DNA from: Chlamydoabsidia padenii
Taxonomy: Eukaryota; Mucoromycota; Mucoromycetes; Mucorales; Cunninghamellaceae
Length of the DNA: 64,000 bases
Direction: 5' to 3'
Assembly (NCBI GenBank): GCA_025330725.1
Contig: JAIWND010000001.1
Location: 1,240,001-1,304,000, forward strand
Shown here: positions 47,664-59,366 of the stretch, in pieces
Layout: each line of letters begins with the position of its first letter
Position numbering within the stretch: the stretch's first letter is position 1
The notes under the pieces: model-generated
Database searches by the model: none
Seen by the model: only the letters and a program-made list of their open reading frames with translations
Told to the model about the DNA's origin: nothing
Program-made: the position numbers and the translations under genes

Positions 47664-49043
47664 ATGCAACCACTGCCTCCTCAGGCCGATTATATCTTTC
47701 GTGGCCATCAAGACGATGTTAACTTTGTTCGATTCTTTAACGACGACAAATACATTGTATCATGGTAAGAAAAGTAACTTGTTTCTTCCTTAAACAGTCA
47801 TTAACCATGTCTTTATCTTTTATATAGTGATGCTGGCGGTAAGGTGATAGTGTGGTTATTCCAAACACGACGACCTATCTTTCAATGGAAAGCTCATTCG
47901 GCTTCATGTCTTAGTGTGCATGTCTATAATCAAAACAAACTTATCAGGTAAGAAGAAGAAGAAAATAAAAAATGTCGTAAAGTCCACTCACTTTTTTTTT
48001 GGAGGGGGTACTATTGTTTGCTTATAGTCAAGGACGGGATGATATGATTCATGTCTGGGAATTAGACTTTGATACTCAGCAAGCACCTCGCATTATCTAC
48101 TCTTTACCCTACTACTCTTTAAACTTTTGTCAACTCTCACTGTATCAAGTAAAGGGTAAGTACTGGGAATAAGGAAAATGAACGGGAACAATCAACTAAC
48201 CCCGCTTCCTTCTTCTGTAGGTGATACATTGATTTGTTTCCCGTCAAAAGGGGACACTCCTTTGGTAGGACTCTATTGTGTTTTTATAAGGAATCGCCAT
48301 ATCAATTGACTCATCCTTGTTTTTAATAGGTGGACATCTTCAACCTTGACAAGCAAACTTGGGCCTTACAAAGCATTGGTGATCAAGACAATGACAGACG
48401 ACGACTCTGTATGACAGTCCAATTCATCCATCACAATCAACACCAGGTGGTTCGTCTTTTAGTGGGATATGAAAGTGGACATGTGGTACTATGGCAATGT
48501 CATCTTGAATCCAAGGATATCAACCTATTGTGGCAAGCGCATCTTCACGATAAACCAGGTAAAGGAAAACCATGTAAAGCAAAGGAGATACTTGGACTCA
48601 ACCTTCTTTCTAGTGCTTTGTCTGAAAGGGACGTTTGATGGTGGCTATGCACTCTGTGGATCAGTTGACGATCAGATTGTCAAATTAGACTTGGAAAATG
48701 GACAAATCATCAAGAAGATCAAGGCCAAGAAACCAGGAACGGCAAGTGTGGCAATACGGAATGATAACAAGATATGGGCTACAGGTGGATACGATGGAAG
48801 GTAAATATAAATTGAGACGATAGATTGGGAGGGGGAGTGTACTGATATCGTTATTTGTATAGGATCCGAGTGTATTCTGTCAAAACAATGAATCCTTTGG
48901 CAATCTTGGCCTGTCACCGTGATAGTGTTTATTGTGTCGATTTTGCATCCAATGGTATGGATCAAGACAGTGGCGATGATAATAAACGTTGGGTGATAGG
49001 TTGCTCCAAAGATCATCGCATCAGTTTGTGGCATGTCTATTGA
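47664..49043 (+). CDS. ASA1: ASTRA-associated protein ASA1 / GNB1L-like WD40 protein
   Basis: WD40 protein of the ASTRA/TTT-linked assembly system for PIKK kinases. Start ATG 47664 (MQPLPPQADYIFRGHQDDVN). Landmarks match the ASA1/GNB1L order: GGKVIVWLFQTRRPIFQWKA, LISQGRDDMIHVWELDFDTQ, PYYSLNFCQLSLYQ, LVGYESGHVVLWQCHLESKD, ALCGSVDDQIVKLDLENG, WATGGYDGRIRVYSVKTM and GCSKDHRISLWHVY at the stop (TGA, ends 49043). Seven or eight exons. The SRD-x-L-like QGRDD turn after the second blade is typical of the family. Confidence 0.88.
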
Positions 49044-49398
49044 AACACCGCTGATATGGCAGGCTTTGGATTAGAATAGTTTTAATGTAGTCTTTTTTAT
49101 ATATAATAAACTTGATGTGTTAGTGTTACCCACACTTGGTCTTATCCTGTCTCATCATATTAGTGCTTAATACTATCTTTTATTTATTAGTCTTTATTAT
49201 TCATGTTATCTTTACAGTTGAACTGTGCACGTACCCTCATTTAATGAAAACATATATTGACTTTTTTATTCCAGTTTCCCGGGCATTGACAGGTCAAAAC
49301 ATCAACAGAGTGGGGCGGAATTTGAAAATTCTGAAATAGGGCTGGCACCAACTCTCTCTTTTCTTCTTTCCTTTATTAATCCTTCTCGACAGACGACA

Positions 49399-49916
49399 AT
49401 GTTTGCAAATTGTAAACTAAAAGATGCTTCTTTACATAATGACAATGAATGTCCATTGATGGAAGTCTGATCTAATTCTTATGGTTTGGCAAGTTGAATA
49501 CAATGACAGGCTCACTTGTCTAATCTTTGACTTTTTCTTTTAGGACAATGCTGACGATAAGATCTGCTCTGTAGCTTCAAGGGCATGGTAATTGCCTTAC
49601 TTTGTCTTTATATTCTAGTGGCCTACAACGTTTGAATGGACTATTGGATATAAAACTCTCTTCACCACACATGGAATAACCACTTGGTCGTAAGTTCCTT
49701 CCTTCCACTAATCACAAAGTACTATTACGAAACAACCCTTTTTACTTTTTTTTAGGATGTCTTTTTGTCTTGAAGCAAAGTGCCGTTTGTAGTGACTCTT
49801 TGGATCAATCCTACTACTGGACACTACCTGGTACTATTGGAGCGCGTATCGACTTTATGGATTCGGGGTACTTTTATGAAAACGATAACTCGGCCAGTAA
49901 CCTCATGCAGCTATAA
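49399..49916 (+). pseudogene. Probable decayed spliced gene, small Cys-containing product
   Basis: Four putative exons with plausible splice sites line up in one frame: 49399-49464 (MFANCKLKDASLHNDNECPL...), 49544-49587, 49619-49689 and 49756-49916 (CLFVLKQSAVCSDSLDQSYY ... MDSGYFYENDNS ... LMQL-stop). One TAA at 49677-49679 inside the third exon breaks the frame. The first donor would be a weak GTCTGA. Product not recognised. It could be a true pseudogene, or a live gene whose exon borders I mis-assigned. Confidence 0.3.
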
Positions 49917-51456
49917 AATTTTGCATTCATCATCAGATCAATAAAGTCACATCTACCGACCCTATGACTATGTGATATCTTATCAAGAATAGACTGGAAA
50001 CACGCGGCATTAATAACTCGATGTCAGGGATGGTTTGGTCAAGATAACATCATTACCTCACTAGTTAATAATTAAACCCTTTCCAGTCTGTAAATGTTAT
50101 ATCATTCTTTACTAAATAAAATAAAAATGATCTACTTGATTTGATTATTGATCGGGGAATTGGTTGTGTTTGCATATATGGACTATAACAAAAAAAGGTA
50201 TCTATTATTATTTGGTATGAAACGGGATTTTGACATTGATCTAATGTGATAAAGGAATATCTGTGAAAAGGAAGAGCTCTTTTTTTTTTTTTTTTCTCCG
50301 TCGGGAATCTGGAATAATGCTGGTTGACATTTGAAACGCTTTTGCCAATAAGGCCACTTTCCATGTTTGGTCATGACCGAATGTGATGGTAAGACGATTT
50401 ACCGCCTTCTTACTTATTTAAACCACCTTCTTTGTATCTAAATAGATACATATGAGAACACATAGAATTTCGGGATTTCAAAAAAGAGGCGGCTACCCGC
50501 GGGGGGAATTGCCAGCGAAGGCACCTTATTGTTGAGGTAATTTGTGTAATGGTGGAGAAAACCACTAAAACGACTCGACCTTTTGCGGAGAAAGTAGTAT
50601 GGGCTTATCAGAAAATGATAAGAGGAGGGAAATAAAAAAATTAAAGTAAAAGAGTATCGCCCTCCCAACAAATTGTTGGTTCAATGCATGACAGAGAGGA
50701 ATGGCAAGTTATTAGGGGAGTTTAACTCTCTTTTTTTGGTTTTGATTTGCTTATCCAAACAAGTTACCCTTGAGTCCCTAGGAAATAACCGGGTTACTTA
50801 ACGTTACTTAACTCATCATTATCGTTACACGATCCCAGTAAGCACTTAGGCGTGACTCACTTACCCGAGGAAGAAATTCCAATGGGAAAGCATGGGAAAG
50901 TTTCCCCAAATTACATTCAACCCCCGATTACCCTTGGATCCCTATTTTATTTAGTTCCACCTGGGAAGACTTGTAATAGTGTTTAATGAATTATCTTTTA
51001 TCATTATTATTACTACTCTACTAATCACGAGGACGAAGGTATAGAAGAAGAAAAATGGTCTGTGAAGGAATAACGAAAGAATAAAGCAAACATTTTTTCC
51101 CCTTTTTTTGAATTCATGCATTAAGTTTACATAAAGAGACCACTGGCGGACTTTACCTTTTTCTATTTTGGATGTTGCAAGCTGGCGGGATGTGAAATCC
51201 AGACCCTTCTGTCCCTATTTTTTTTTTTTCATGACCTTTGGGAATCTGGGAAGACAGAAAGGTAATCCAGTGGTGTAGAAAAGTTTCCATCAAGACTACA
51301 TTTTTCAGAACCTATAAGCATTTTTTCTTATAAAGATATCCTTTATATAAAGGAAAGGAAAGGATAACAAGACGAGTATGATTTGATGATACATTCTTAG
51401 TTACTGGTATGTCGTTCCGAGGTTTCGAAGAGAAGAAACTAAGTTGGATGGGAAAT

Positions 51457-51469
51457 ATTCAAATCCCGT
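51457..51469 (+). promoter_or_regulatory. TTYRAA-CCG motif upstream of the WRKY-like gene
   Basis: ATTCAAATCCCGT, about 120 bp before the ATG at 51587, followed by a T run. Confidence 0.45.
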
Positions 51470-51586
51470 TTTTTTTTTTTTTTTTTTTTTGTACAAAACG
51501 CCGCTTCCCCCCTTTTTTTCTTTTCTTCTTCTTTTCTTTCCCTTTATCACTTTTATATACAACTCCTCTCCATCTTCATTATAGCA

Positions 51587-52721
51587 ATGTTAACACGTTT
51601 TTCTATTTCTTCTTCTTATCTCCATTCAACTAAACACATGTTACCACAACAACAACAATACGATGCATATTCATCCTCCTTCGACTTGGAAAAAGTAGTC
51701 CGCCAGTATGCAACCCAACCCGACCTACTTGAACTCATTCTGTCCAGCAAAGTAGAAGAAGATCGTCGACGAGCCGAAGAAGCCAAATTGAAACGGAAGG
51801 AAATCGACTATGTACTTCAACAACAATATCAACAAAAAAAAAATAAAGACGACCTTCGACGAAAACAGCCAGTGACACAGTCTAATCACCAGCCTCAACG
51901 GAAACGCTTACCTTCTCTGTTACCCATTTCACCTTCTTCGGCACCAACAATGGCATCTTCATCTTGTCAACCCAATTCATCTGACTCGTCTTATCAAAAA
52001 CAACAATCAGATCACCCTATCTCATGGCAATCTTCATCTATTGTATTACCACCTTTGGCGGCCACTTCCTCACCACCACCTTCATCAGCATCATCCACAT
52101 CATCATCGCCATTACTATCCACGTGCTCACATACTCCAGACTCTGTTTTTCTTCATAATGACACTCATCCTAAACGGTAAGAAAAAAAGATTGGGTATGA
52201 CAAGATTGATCCTAACACTTTTTGTATATATATCATAGACCATCAGAACCATCATCTGACACCAATCATCATCATCCACCTTATCAGCCGCACTCTGTGA
52301 CCAGCCGCCGTCAACGGCATGATCTTCAGGCCTCTGCTGATCATTCCACGTCAACTAATGCTACACCATCTAATAAACGAAGACGAAGGGAAATGCAGGC
52401 AATCACGACTATTATCGAAACCAAAGAATTCCCTTATAACGATGACTACCTTTGGAGGAATAACGGTAACACCACCCATAAGAAGACTGGTAACAAGAGC
52501 ATCTACTACAAATGTGCCAATGGTCAACGGGTAAGTAAAAAAAAAAAGAAAAAAGAAAACTAGTCAAGTTTTATTCTCTTTATATTAACCTTTCTTGTTG
52601 ATAGGGTTGCCCGGTGAACAAAACATGCACATTTCGTCAAGATACCGGTGAATATCTAATAAAGTACCGAGGTAGCCATCTCCCCGACTGTAGTACCATC
52701 AAGCGTATCAATGAAGTCTAG
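51587..52721 (+). CDS. WRKY/GCM-like zinc-finger transcription factor
   Basis: Three exons encode about 330 residues. N-terminal half: a short helix region (DLLELILSSKVEEDRRRAEE) and a basic coiled stretch, then a long Ser/Pro/His/Gln-rich disordered section. The C-terminal domain reads DDYLWRNNGNTTHKKTGNKS then YYKC, GCPVNKTCTF and YRGSHLPDC. This follows the WRKY pattern Y-x-WR-x2-G-x3-K...YYKC...CPV-x-K...Y-x-G-x-H, with LWRNNGN in place of the plant heptapeptide and ligands C-x6-C-x22-H-x3-C (last ligand Cys). Start ATG 51587; a second in-frame ATG (MLPQQQQ) at 51638 is possible. Stop TAG 52719-52721. Predicted nuclear DNA-binding protein. Confidence 0.72.
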
Positions 52722-53889
52722 ATCCATTATCCTCCACTCTACATTAGTATACCCCCCTTCCTTGGCTACCTCTTCTCTCCTCTTTGTAAATAGTTTCTCT
52801 CTCTCTCTCTCTCTTTTTAAACTTTTTAACTGTATAAATAAATAAACGAACTGTTTGCCTTATATGCAATGATTAGAAATGTGGTTGATTATCATACTCT
52901 TTTTACGTTTTGACTCCATCTGTATGACTAAACCTCCCCCCAAACTTGTACGGGAAAAAGATAAAAGCCAGCCAATCAACACCGAGTTCTCACGCTTGCC
53001 TTCTGAATCTAAATAAAGATCCCCCAGCCGCTTTGTAAAGTGGGAAAAAAAAGTAGGGACTCAAGGGTCGTCCTCAATTTGGAATGGTGCGCGGAAGAAC
53101 CAATGATAATGGATTGAGTGTTTACTCATCCTCTGGCTAATTGACTTGTCCTAAAACAGAGATGATTTCCCGAGTTTGATTTATTCACATGCATTGGTAT
53201 CCATCATTCGCTTGAGCACATCATAATCTTGTCCAGAGATTCAATCGCCGGTATTTTAAAATCCCGATATAGTCTTCTCTCTCTTAACCAGAATCTTCCT
53301 CTTTGAATTCATGTCCATCACATTAAAGCAGTATGATTGCTCAATATGGGTTTACTTTTTTTTTTTTTTTTTGACAAAGACGTGATCGTAGACTATTTAG
53401 CGAATGAGGTACCTATCTTTATACTGCAGCTCTCTTTGTCACCGTAATCTTCTACTGAGAAATAGCATCATCACCTCAAGAGACCAAAGAGGAATCGGGC
53501 ATGTCATGACAGCGCAACTCATCAGAGAGTTTTTTTCTTACTTTTCACAAAAGTAATGATGCTATAGACTAAAGTGGTTCCGTGATTGAAATCCCGCCGC
53601 ATTATTTTTCGTTTAGCATCAGGAATGCCAAAATCCTTACCTTAATCAAACACTTGAAGCTGTCTTTTTATTGTAGCAAGATCTTATAAAAAAGTTATAC
53701 ATATACATGGATGAATGTTTGATGCTTGACAGATTCATGCAACTGAAAGAGCAAGAGATCTGCCAACGACCACTTTATTTTCAAACCCCGCGAGGGTTTT
53801 CCATTTTTTTCTTTTTGTTTCTGTGCCGACCCGTCTCTCCTTCTTTTTATTTTTACTTACGTTAATCCTTCACCCACCTTTTTATAACA
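52722..53889. other. Intergenic, WRKY-like / hypothetical gene
   Basis: 1.2 kb with AATAAATAAACG near 52845, motif copies at 53253-53268, 53585-53598 and 53778-53791, and a degraded piece of the dispersed repeat at 53558-53577 (GATGCTATAGACTAAAGTGG). No gene supported. Confidence 0.5.
53778..53791 (+). promoter_or_regulatory. TTYRAA-CCG motif upstream of the 53.9 kb gene
   Basis: TTTTCAAACCCCGC, about 100 bp before the ATG at 53890. Confidence 0.45.
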
Positions 53890-54595
53890 ATGTTAGCCAG
53901 TTTACCTTGTGATTATCCTCGATCGAAGAAAAGATCACGAGGGACGGAAACGGATGCTTTTCATTGGACCAAACGAACAAAGCACCATAATCACCACCCA
54001 CCACTATTACCCTCACCCCCCATGATACCTTACCCTGATAAGGTCATACCGCCACCATCACCAGATACGTACAATTCATCAACACAAGGTAAGATCACAT
54101 TACACACAATACTCGGATGTGTATTAACCTGTTTTTGTTTCATAGAACCTATAGATGAACTGATGACTGATGTTTCAGCAAGGACCTTATTCTCAGAACG
54201 AATCGATGACTTGGAGACCTACTTGAACGAACCAGGTTACGATGACAAGGAACGATCCGACTATGCCATCTACAGATTGCTACAACAATATGAACGACCA
54301 CTTAAAGCAACTCTGATCAATGGCGTGCTCTTGCCCATGGAAGAAAAAGAAGGCAAATACTCTATTCCTGACTTTGTATTACGATCATGGCAAGTCAATC
54401 AGAAATGTTTATCAACTTGTACTGATTGTTTGTTTTTTATTGTTTATAGTAAATCACCAATCTCAAGCCCAACAACGATGAATCAACCACAACAGGTAAT
54501 TTGTTCTCATCAATAGTAACATAATACTGATCTTTTTATTATAGAATTATACTGCTTTAATGGATAATGACCCAATGGCCATGGATATCGATTGA
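53890..54595 (+). CDS. Hypothetical protein, not recognised
   Basis: Small spliced gene of about 180 residues. N-terminal exon: basic and Pro-rich (KKRSRG ... WTKRTKHHNHHPPLLPSPP), with NLS-like clusters. The second exon holds the only ordered-looking segment (LFSERIDDLETYLNEPGYDD, KERSDYAIYRLLQQYERPLK, LPMEEKEGKYSIPDFVLRSW). The end is MDNDPMAMDID at TGA 54593-54595. The intron at 54390-54449 would use a GC donor (GCAAGT) with a TACTGAT branch site; its 60 nt keep frame either way. Likely nuclear; no family identified. Confidence 0.6.
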
Positions 54596-54924
54596 TGGAC
54601 AATGGTCCTTATAGCACAATAGCACACGCATCACATCACATCTCACCCTCTCCCTCCATACTACACCTTTATATTGTAAATACTAGTCATACCATTCCCC
54701 TGTTATTTTATGCCATTCTTATGCGTCTACCAGGTTTAAATAAAGCATTACACAGTCAATAATAAAACACCATTTATCTTCATTAATCATTACAATCCAA
54801 ACAAAGTCAAGTCAAATAAAAAGTAGCAATATACAAAGTTTATTATGATCGATGTGATACAGTTATTTAGTGTTGATGATATTACAAAGAGGGTAGGGGG
54901 GACTAATAGCTACAAGGAGAGGGG
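54596..54924. other. Convergent 3' spacer, 53.9 kb gene / CLIP-like gene
   Basis: 329 bp with AAATAAAG polyadenylation-type signal near 54737 and AATAAAA near 54761. Nothing else seen. Confidence 0.5.
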
Positions 54925-57584
54925 TTAGAATGATTCATCCTGATTAGGGCATTCTGTTGTAGGATGAGTATCAAACAAATCGCAATTGACACAATACTAT
55001 AAAATAAAATAAAAAAGTGAGTTCCATCATCCACGTCTTTTTTTTTTTTTTTGTAAAAGACTTACCACCATAGTCTGTTCGCCAAAGGACATACTGTTAA
55101 GCGCATTGCAGCCAATGACATCATGGCCATAGTGCTCACAGATTTCGCAGTAAAGATCCATATCATCGTCTGTCCCAGTCGCATACCTTGAATGATTGAT
55201 GGAAGCTGTATCAGATATAGGTGATAGCGGCATGTCATGTGTGAAGAAGATTGATGATCGTTGTTTCTCCATCGTTGTTTTCTTGTTCTTCTTCTTCTTT
55301 TTTTCCAATCGTTGTTTTGTTTTTTGTTGTTCGGCCTTGTATAATGCTTCGAGTTCCAAGATCCTATTATCCTTTTCGTCCACCTGTGATTCCAACCGGG
55401 CAATGTCGTCATAAAGTAACCCCAGTTTGGCATGATGAGATGACTCGAGAGGAGTGTGTTGTAATTGATGTTTGAGCTCGACCATATCCTCCACCAGTCT
55501 TCCACATTCAGATTCCATGGAATTAGATGCATTCATACCCAGTTGATCTTGTAGCTGTTCCAATTGTACAGTCAGGTCGCCCAGTTGGTGCTCCAGTCGT
55601 GTGTTCGTGATCATCAGACTCTTGTGTTCGTCTTCCTTTTGTAACCCCGCATCCCGTTCCTCCATCACCAGGCGCTTGTCGATGATTTCTTTGGCTAATT
55701 CACGTTGTAGTTGCTGGTATTGCTGGTCGGCGGCATGAGAGGCAGCATGCATCTGTGCAAGTTGGTCACGTAGTTGCTCGTTTTCTTTCACTGTTGCCCG
55801 TTGCTGTTGCTGTAGATCATCCAATGCTTGTGTCATCAATTCCAATTGCTGCTCCAGTCGTCGGCGTGAAGAGTATATACTGCCCATCGTCGTTTGGTGC
55901 CCATCATCATGATTGTCATCGTCTTGGTCTTCTTCATTGTTGGGTGAGGGTGGAAGTAAAAAGTGACAGGTTTTCAATTCATCGATGATTTGACCCAGTC
56001 GTTTGATTTCATTGTCCTTGTCCGTTAATGCCTGATCGTATTTACCAGTCATATGTGCCATGGTGGATTGATAATGTCGAATGGATTCAGTGCTGGCCAG
56101 TTTTGCTGATTCATAGTTGCGTTCCATTGTAGCTGTGACTTGATCCCGTTCAGCCAAATCTCGTCGTAGTTGCTCCAACTGTGCTACATGGACTTGCTCT
56201 TGTTGCTGTGCACGGCTATTTGAGTCCTGAGCCTCTTGTTGCCATTGTTGTACCAATCGTTCCAATTTGTCAATACGCTGAGTGTTGTAGTTTTGTTCTT
56301 CAGTTCTTGGGGTGGCCTTCAGTTGTGATTCCAAACGGGCTGATTGTTGTCGGGATAGTTGTAAAGAGTCTTGTAATCGAGTGATTTCCACCTGCATATC
56401 TTGGACTTGAAGAGCATAGCTTTCTTTGGCTGTGACCAGTCGTTCCCATACCGCCTCTTTACCATTCATTTCATCAGAGAGTCGTTGTTTTTCTTGTCGA
56501 CTTTGTTCCAGTAGTTGATGCATCTTGGTTAATTCTTCTTCAGTGACTACTTGACGAGTACTGGTGCTTTTGCTGCGATAGAGTATATCAGGTCCGCCGG
56601 CTTTTATCACCATAGTTGAATTGCGCTTCTTGGTGGTAGTGGGTGTTGTTGTCCTACGTGTGCTTTTGCTGGCTTGTTGTTTTAGTCTTAGATGAATAGG
56701 TGATGACTTTGTGGGGGTTGTTAGAATAGGTGTAGCTGTTTTCGTAGGTACTAATGTTGTTAATGATGACGACTTTGTTGATTTCGATGCTGTTGATGGA
56801 ATGGCCGTGGTGACCAAGTGCGGCTGATGTCGAGTTGTTTTGTTGCCGAACAAAGAAGAAGTCATCGGTGTCTTCTTTTTAGTTGCTGTTGCTGTTGCTA
56901 TTGTAGAAGTCAATGGTTGAGCCAGAGTTGTACTTTTTCGTTGGCGAGAAGAAGCTGTTTTGTTTGTAATGGTGTCGTTCGTGGATGGCGTTTTTGTTCC
57001 CTGGCGTTGACCAGCCAAAGTGAGACTTTTCTTGGGTGTTATAATGGAGGCATTTCGACTAGAAGAGGAAGGAGTTGATGCCTTGAGTGGAGTTACTTTG
57101 TTGGCAACAATGAAGAGACCAGTTTCAGGTGGACAATTAAAGTAACGGATGCTAAAAGCAAAAGAGAAGGAGTTAAGTCGGTTTTTTTTTTTTTTTTTTT
57201 TTTTTTGTATGTCAAATAAATGCATGAAGCCAAAAAAGGAAATCAAGTAGCTTACCCTTTTATTGAGCCATCGTTTTTACCAGATCCTACAATATCAAGT
57301 TCCACACCAACCCATAATCCTTGTTTGAAACTAGTCATTCCAATATATCGTACGGTTCCAAAAGCACAAAGACTGGCGACGGACACCTTTTGCCCCACTG
57401 TCAGTCCATTGTTGTCAAAGTCAGTATTGTTGTTGTCTTTGTTGGTGGTAGAAGGACGAGATGATGACTGACATGATCTTGATGATTGCTTGGTTGCTGT
57501 TTTGATTAAAGTAGTAGGACTACGACCATTGACCGTAGGTACATTCAGTGATAATCGACCAATACGACTTTTATTGCTCACCAT
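54925..57584 (-). CDS. CLIP-170/Bik1-type microtubule plus-end tracking protein
   Basis: Microtubule plus-end protein. Start ATG 57584. One N-terminal CAP-Gly domain is split by an intron: VGQKVSVASLCAFGTVRYIG, GLWVGVELD, GKNDGSIKG, then IRYFNCPPETGLFI. A Ser/Thr/Lys-rich microtubule-binding linker follows, then about 400 residues of coiled coil (EELTKMHQLLEQSRQEKQRL through DIARLESQVDEKDNRILELE). The C-terminus has two zinc knuckles: CEICEHYGHDVIGC (C-x2-C-x4-H-x4-C) and, in the last exon, CVNCDLFDTHPTTEC (C-x2-C-x5-H-x4-C), ending PNQDESF at TAA 54927-54925. This matches CLIP-170 (two knuckles) but with the single CAP-Gly of fungal Bik1/Tip1. Confidence 0.9.
57182..57206. repeat. 25-nt poly(T) in the CAP-Gly intron
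   Basis: Plus-strand T run, A run in gene sense, inside the intron that splits the CAP-Gly domain. Confidence 0.85.
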
Positions 57585-59366
57585 CCTTTATGTATATGTA
57601 TTTATAGGCAAGATATGTAATAAAACTTTACAAATTTAAAAGAATGGAGGAGAAGGAAGGAATATGAATGTATATTTTGAAAGAGAAAAAGAGGAAAAGA
57701 GAGAGAAAAACAAAAAAGGAGTCAAGCGCTATTTAAATATACAATGAGAAAAAACGTGACATGCATGATTTTCGATTCTCCTTGATACGACAGATAAATC
57801 ATAAAAGCATATGATAGATTAGAAGAATATGTCTTTTGAGCTGAATGCATACGATGATATTACTATTGAAAATGGAAATGCATACAAACATTTATACAAA
57901 TCTCGGCTTTTGTACCACCGACAATTTTTATTCTTTCTTAATGTTCAGGTTTCTTGTTCTGATAAAAAAAAAAAAAAAAACAATGTAATACACACATCAA
58001 CCAGCGCTCATCTCTCTTATTTCTCTTTTATATAACATATGATACTGTATTTAATTGTACTAATGGGAACCCACACTGTGAATGCTTCTTACTGGATACT
58101 CTATATGCAAAATGATTTATTTCAAATCCCGCCACCAAAATTAGAGTACTCTTGCGTCGGATGAATCACCTTCCTCCTAGCCCCTGACCCACTTGACAGG
58201 TAAATACAAACGAAGAGTACATTCACACTAGATTAGATCTAACCATTCTTTATTTGAAAAAATTTAGTTAAACTAGGTCTAGTGGTAAACTCCAGGAAAC
58301 ATCATCCGACTTGGAGAGGCCAAAATAATTAATGGTGCGCATGATCAACTAAAAGGCTATTGGGGGGGGGGAATAATCACTAACATCATGTGCCTTTGGT
58401 AAGAAACAGTAGTAGACTGATTGATCAAAAAAGTGATACTAACCTTGTTATAGAATATCACACTCGATGATACCTCTCGAACAAAGCTACCTGCCAAGAA
58501 ATCCTACTTTGGCTATCCGTATCCATACTCAGGGTAAATCCTATTCCATCCATCATATACCATACTAACACTTTTTTTGTTTATACTTATAATGATACCT
58601 ATGCACTATCGTAAAGAAAATCTCTCAAGTCAAAGAACTATATCGAAGCCAAAAAGGTAATGCAAAGAAATTGAAACTCCTCCAAAAAGGGAACTATTCT
58701 CCTGCACTGTAACAAGAACATCCTTGGGGAATTAGGAAAATGGCTCAATTAAATATGGCTATCTCTTTATTGGCGCTAAATACAATGGTATCTGCACTCT
58801 GGAAAGGAGGAGGGGACCACAACAGTGGACAACAATCATGCCAACTTCTTTGCACGATCAGTACCCCGTTCTATTTGAAACCCCGAACTTATCCTCATCA
58901 GCATAATGATCACACTAGACATGGTGATGACAAGGTGAGGATAGTTTGATCCAGGAAAGTGCTCTGCATAGACTAATATCATATTTTGTAATTATATACA
59001 TAGTCTTATCATCATTTAATAAACAGGCTTTGCACTTTTTACCGTGCCCCTTGTCACTTTTTTTTTCTGGATTCAACTCCGCCTCAAACTATAATTTTGA
59101 TTGACGGAAGTTGTTCCACTTTTTCATTTTGTTTGTTGAATCAACGCCTCATTTTTTCTTCCTTTCTTCCTTTCTTCCTCTTCTTCATTTTTGTTATTCC
59201 ATCTTCCTTTACATTTATATACCTTGTACCTTATACACTATAAATAGACAAACATATACACACCCTCTCTCTCTCTTATTCATTCCTCATTCTTCTTACC
59301 CCTCTTTTTATATCATCCAAATTGTATATACCATTAGTAACGCGCTGCTTTATATAGTCTCTCATC
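57585..59366. other. Intergenic between CLIP-like and kinesin genes
   Basis: 1.8 kb, divergent promoters at both ends. It contains motif copies at 58119-58133 and 58873-58886, a possible gene remnant at 58455-58711, and a long C/T-rich tract leading to the kinesin ATG. Confidence 0.5.
58455..58711 (+). pseudogene. Possible remnant of a spliced gene
   Basis: Two exon-like segments stand between strong intron signals: TACTAAC + TTATAG before 58455, then GTAAAT, TACTAAC and AAG around 58535-58615. In frame they would read NITLDDTSRTKLPAKKSYFG ... YPYPYS, then ISQVKELYRSQKGNAKKLKL ... NYSPAL-stop. The preceding exon has a stop in every frame I tried, so this looks decayed. Family unknown. Confidence 0.22.

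Larger units (their letters stand above)
49044..51586. other. Gene-poor interval
   Basis: 2.5 kb with one probable pseudogene (49399-49916) and motif matches at 49314-49328 (minus), 50471-50483 (minus), 51184-51198 (minus, degenerate) and 51457-51469 (plus). A duplicated phrase (TTACCCTTGAGTCCCTA near 50764; TTACCCTTGGATCCCTA near 50929) is also seen. Confidence 0.5.

Noticed and set aside
58740..58949. Short frame starting MAQLNMAISLLALNTMVSA, resembling a secreted peptide
   Set aside because: The hydrophobic part is weak, no conserved cysteine pattern follows, and the frame overlaps a copy of the recurring motif; support is too thin.
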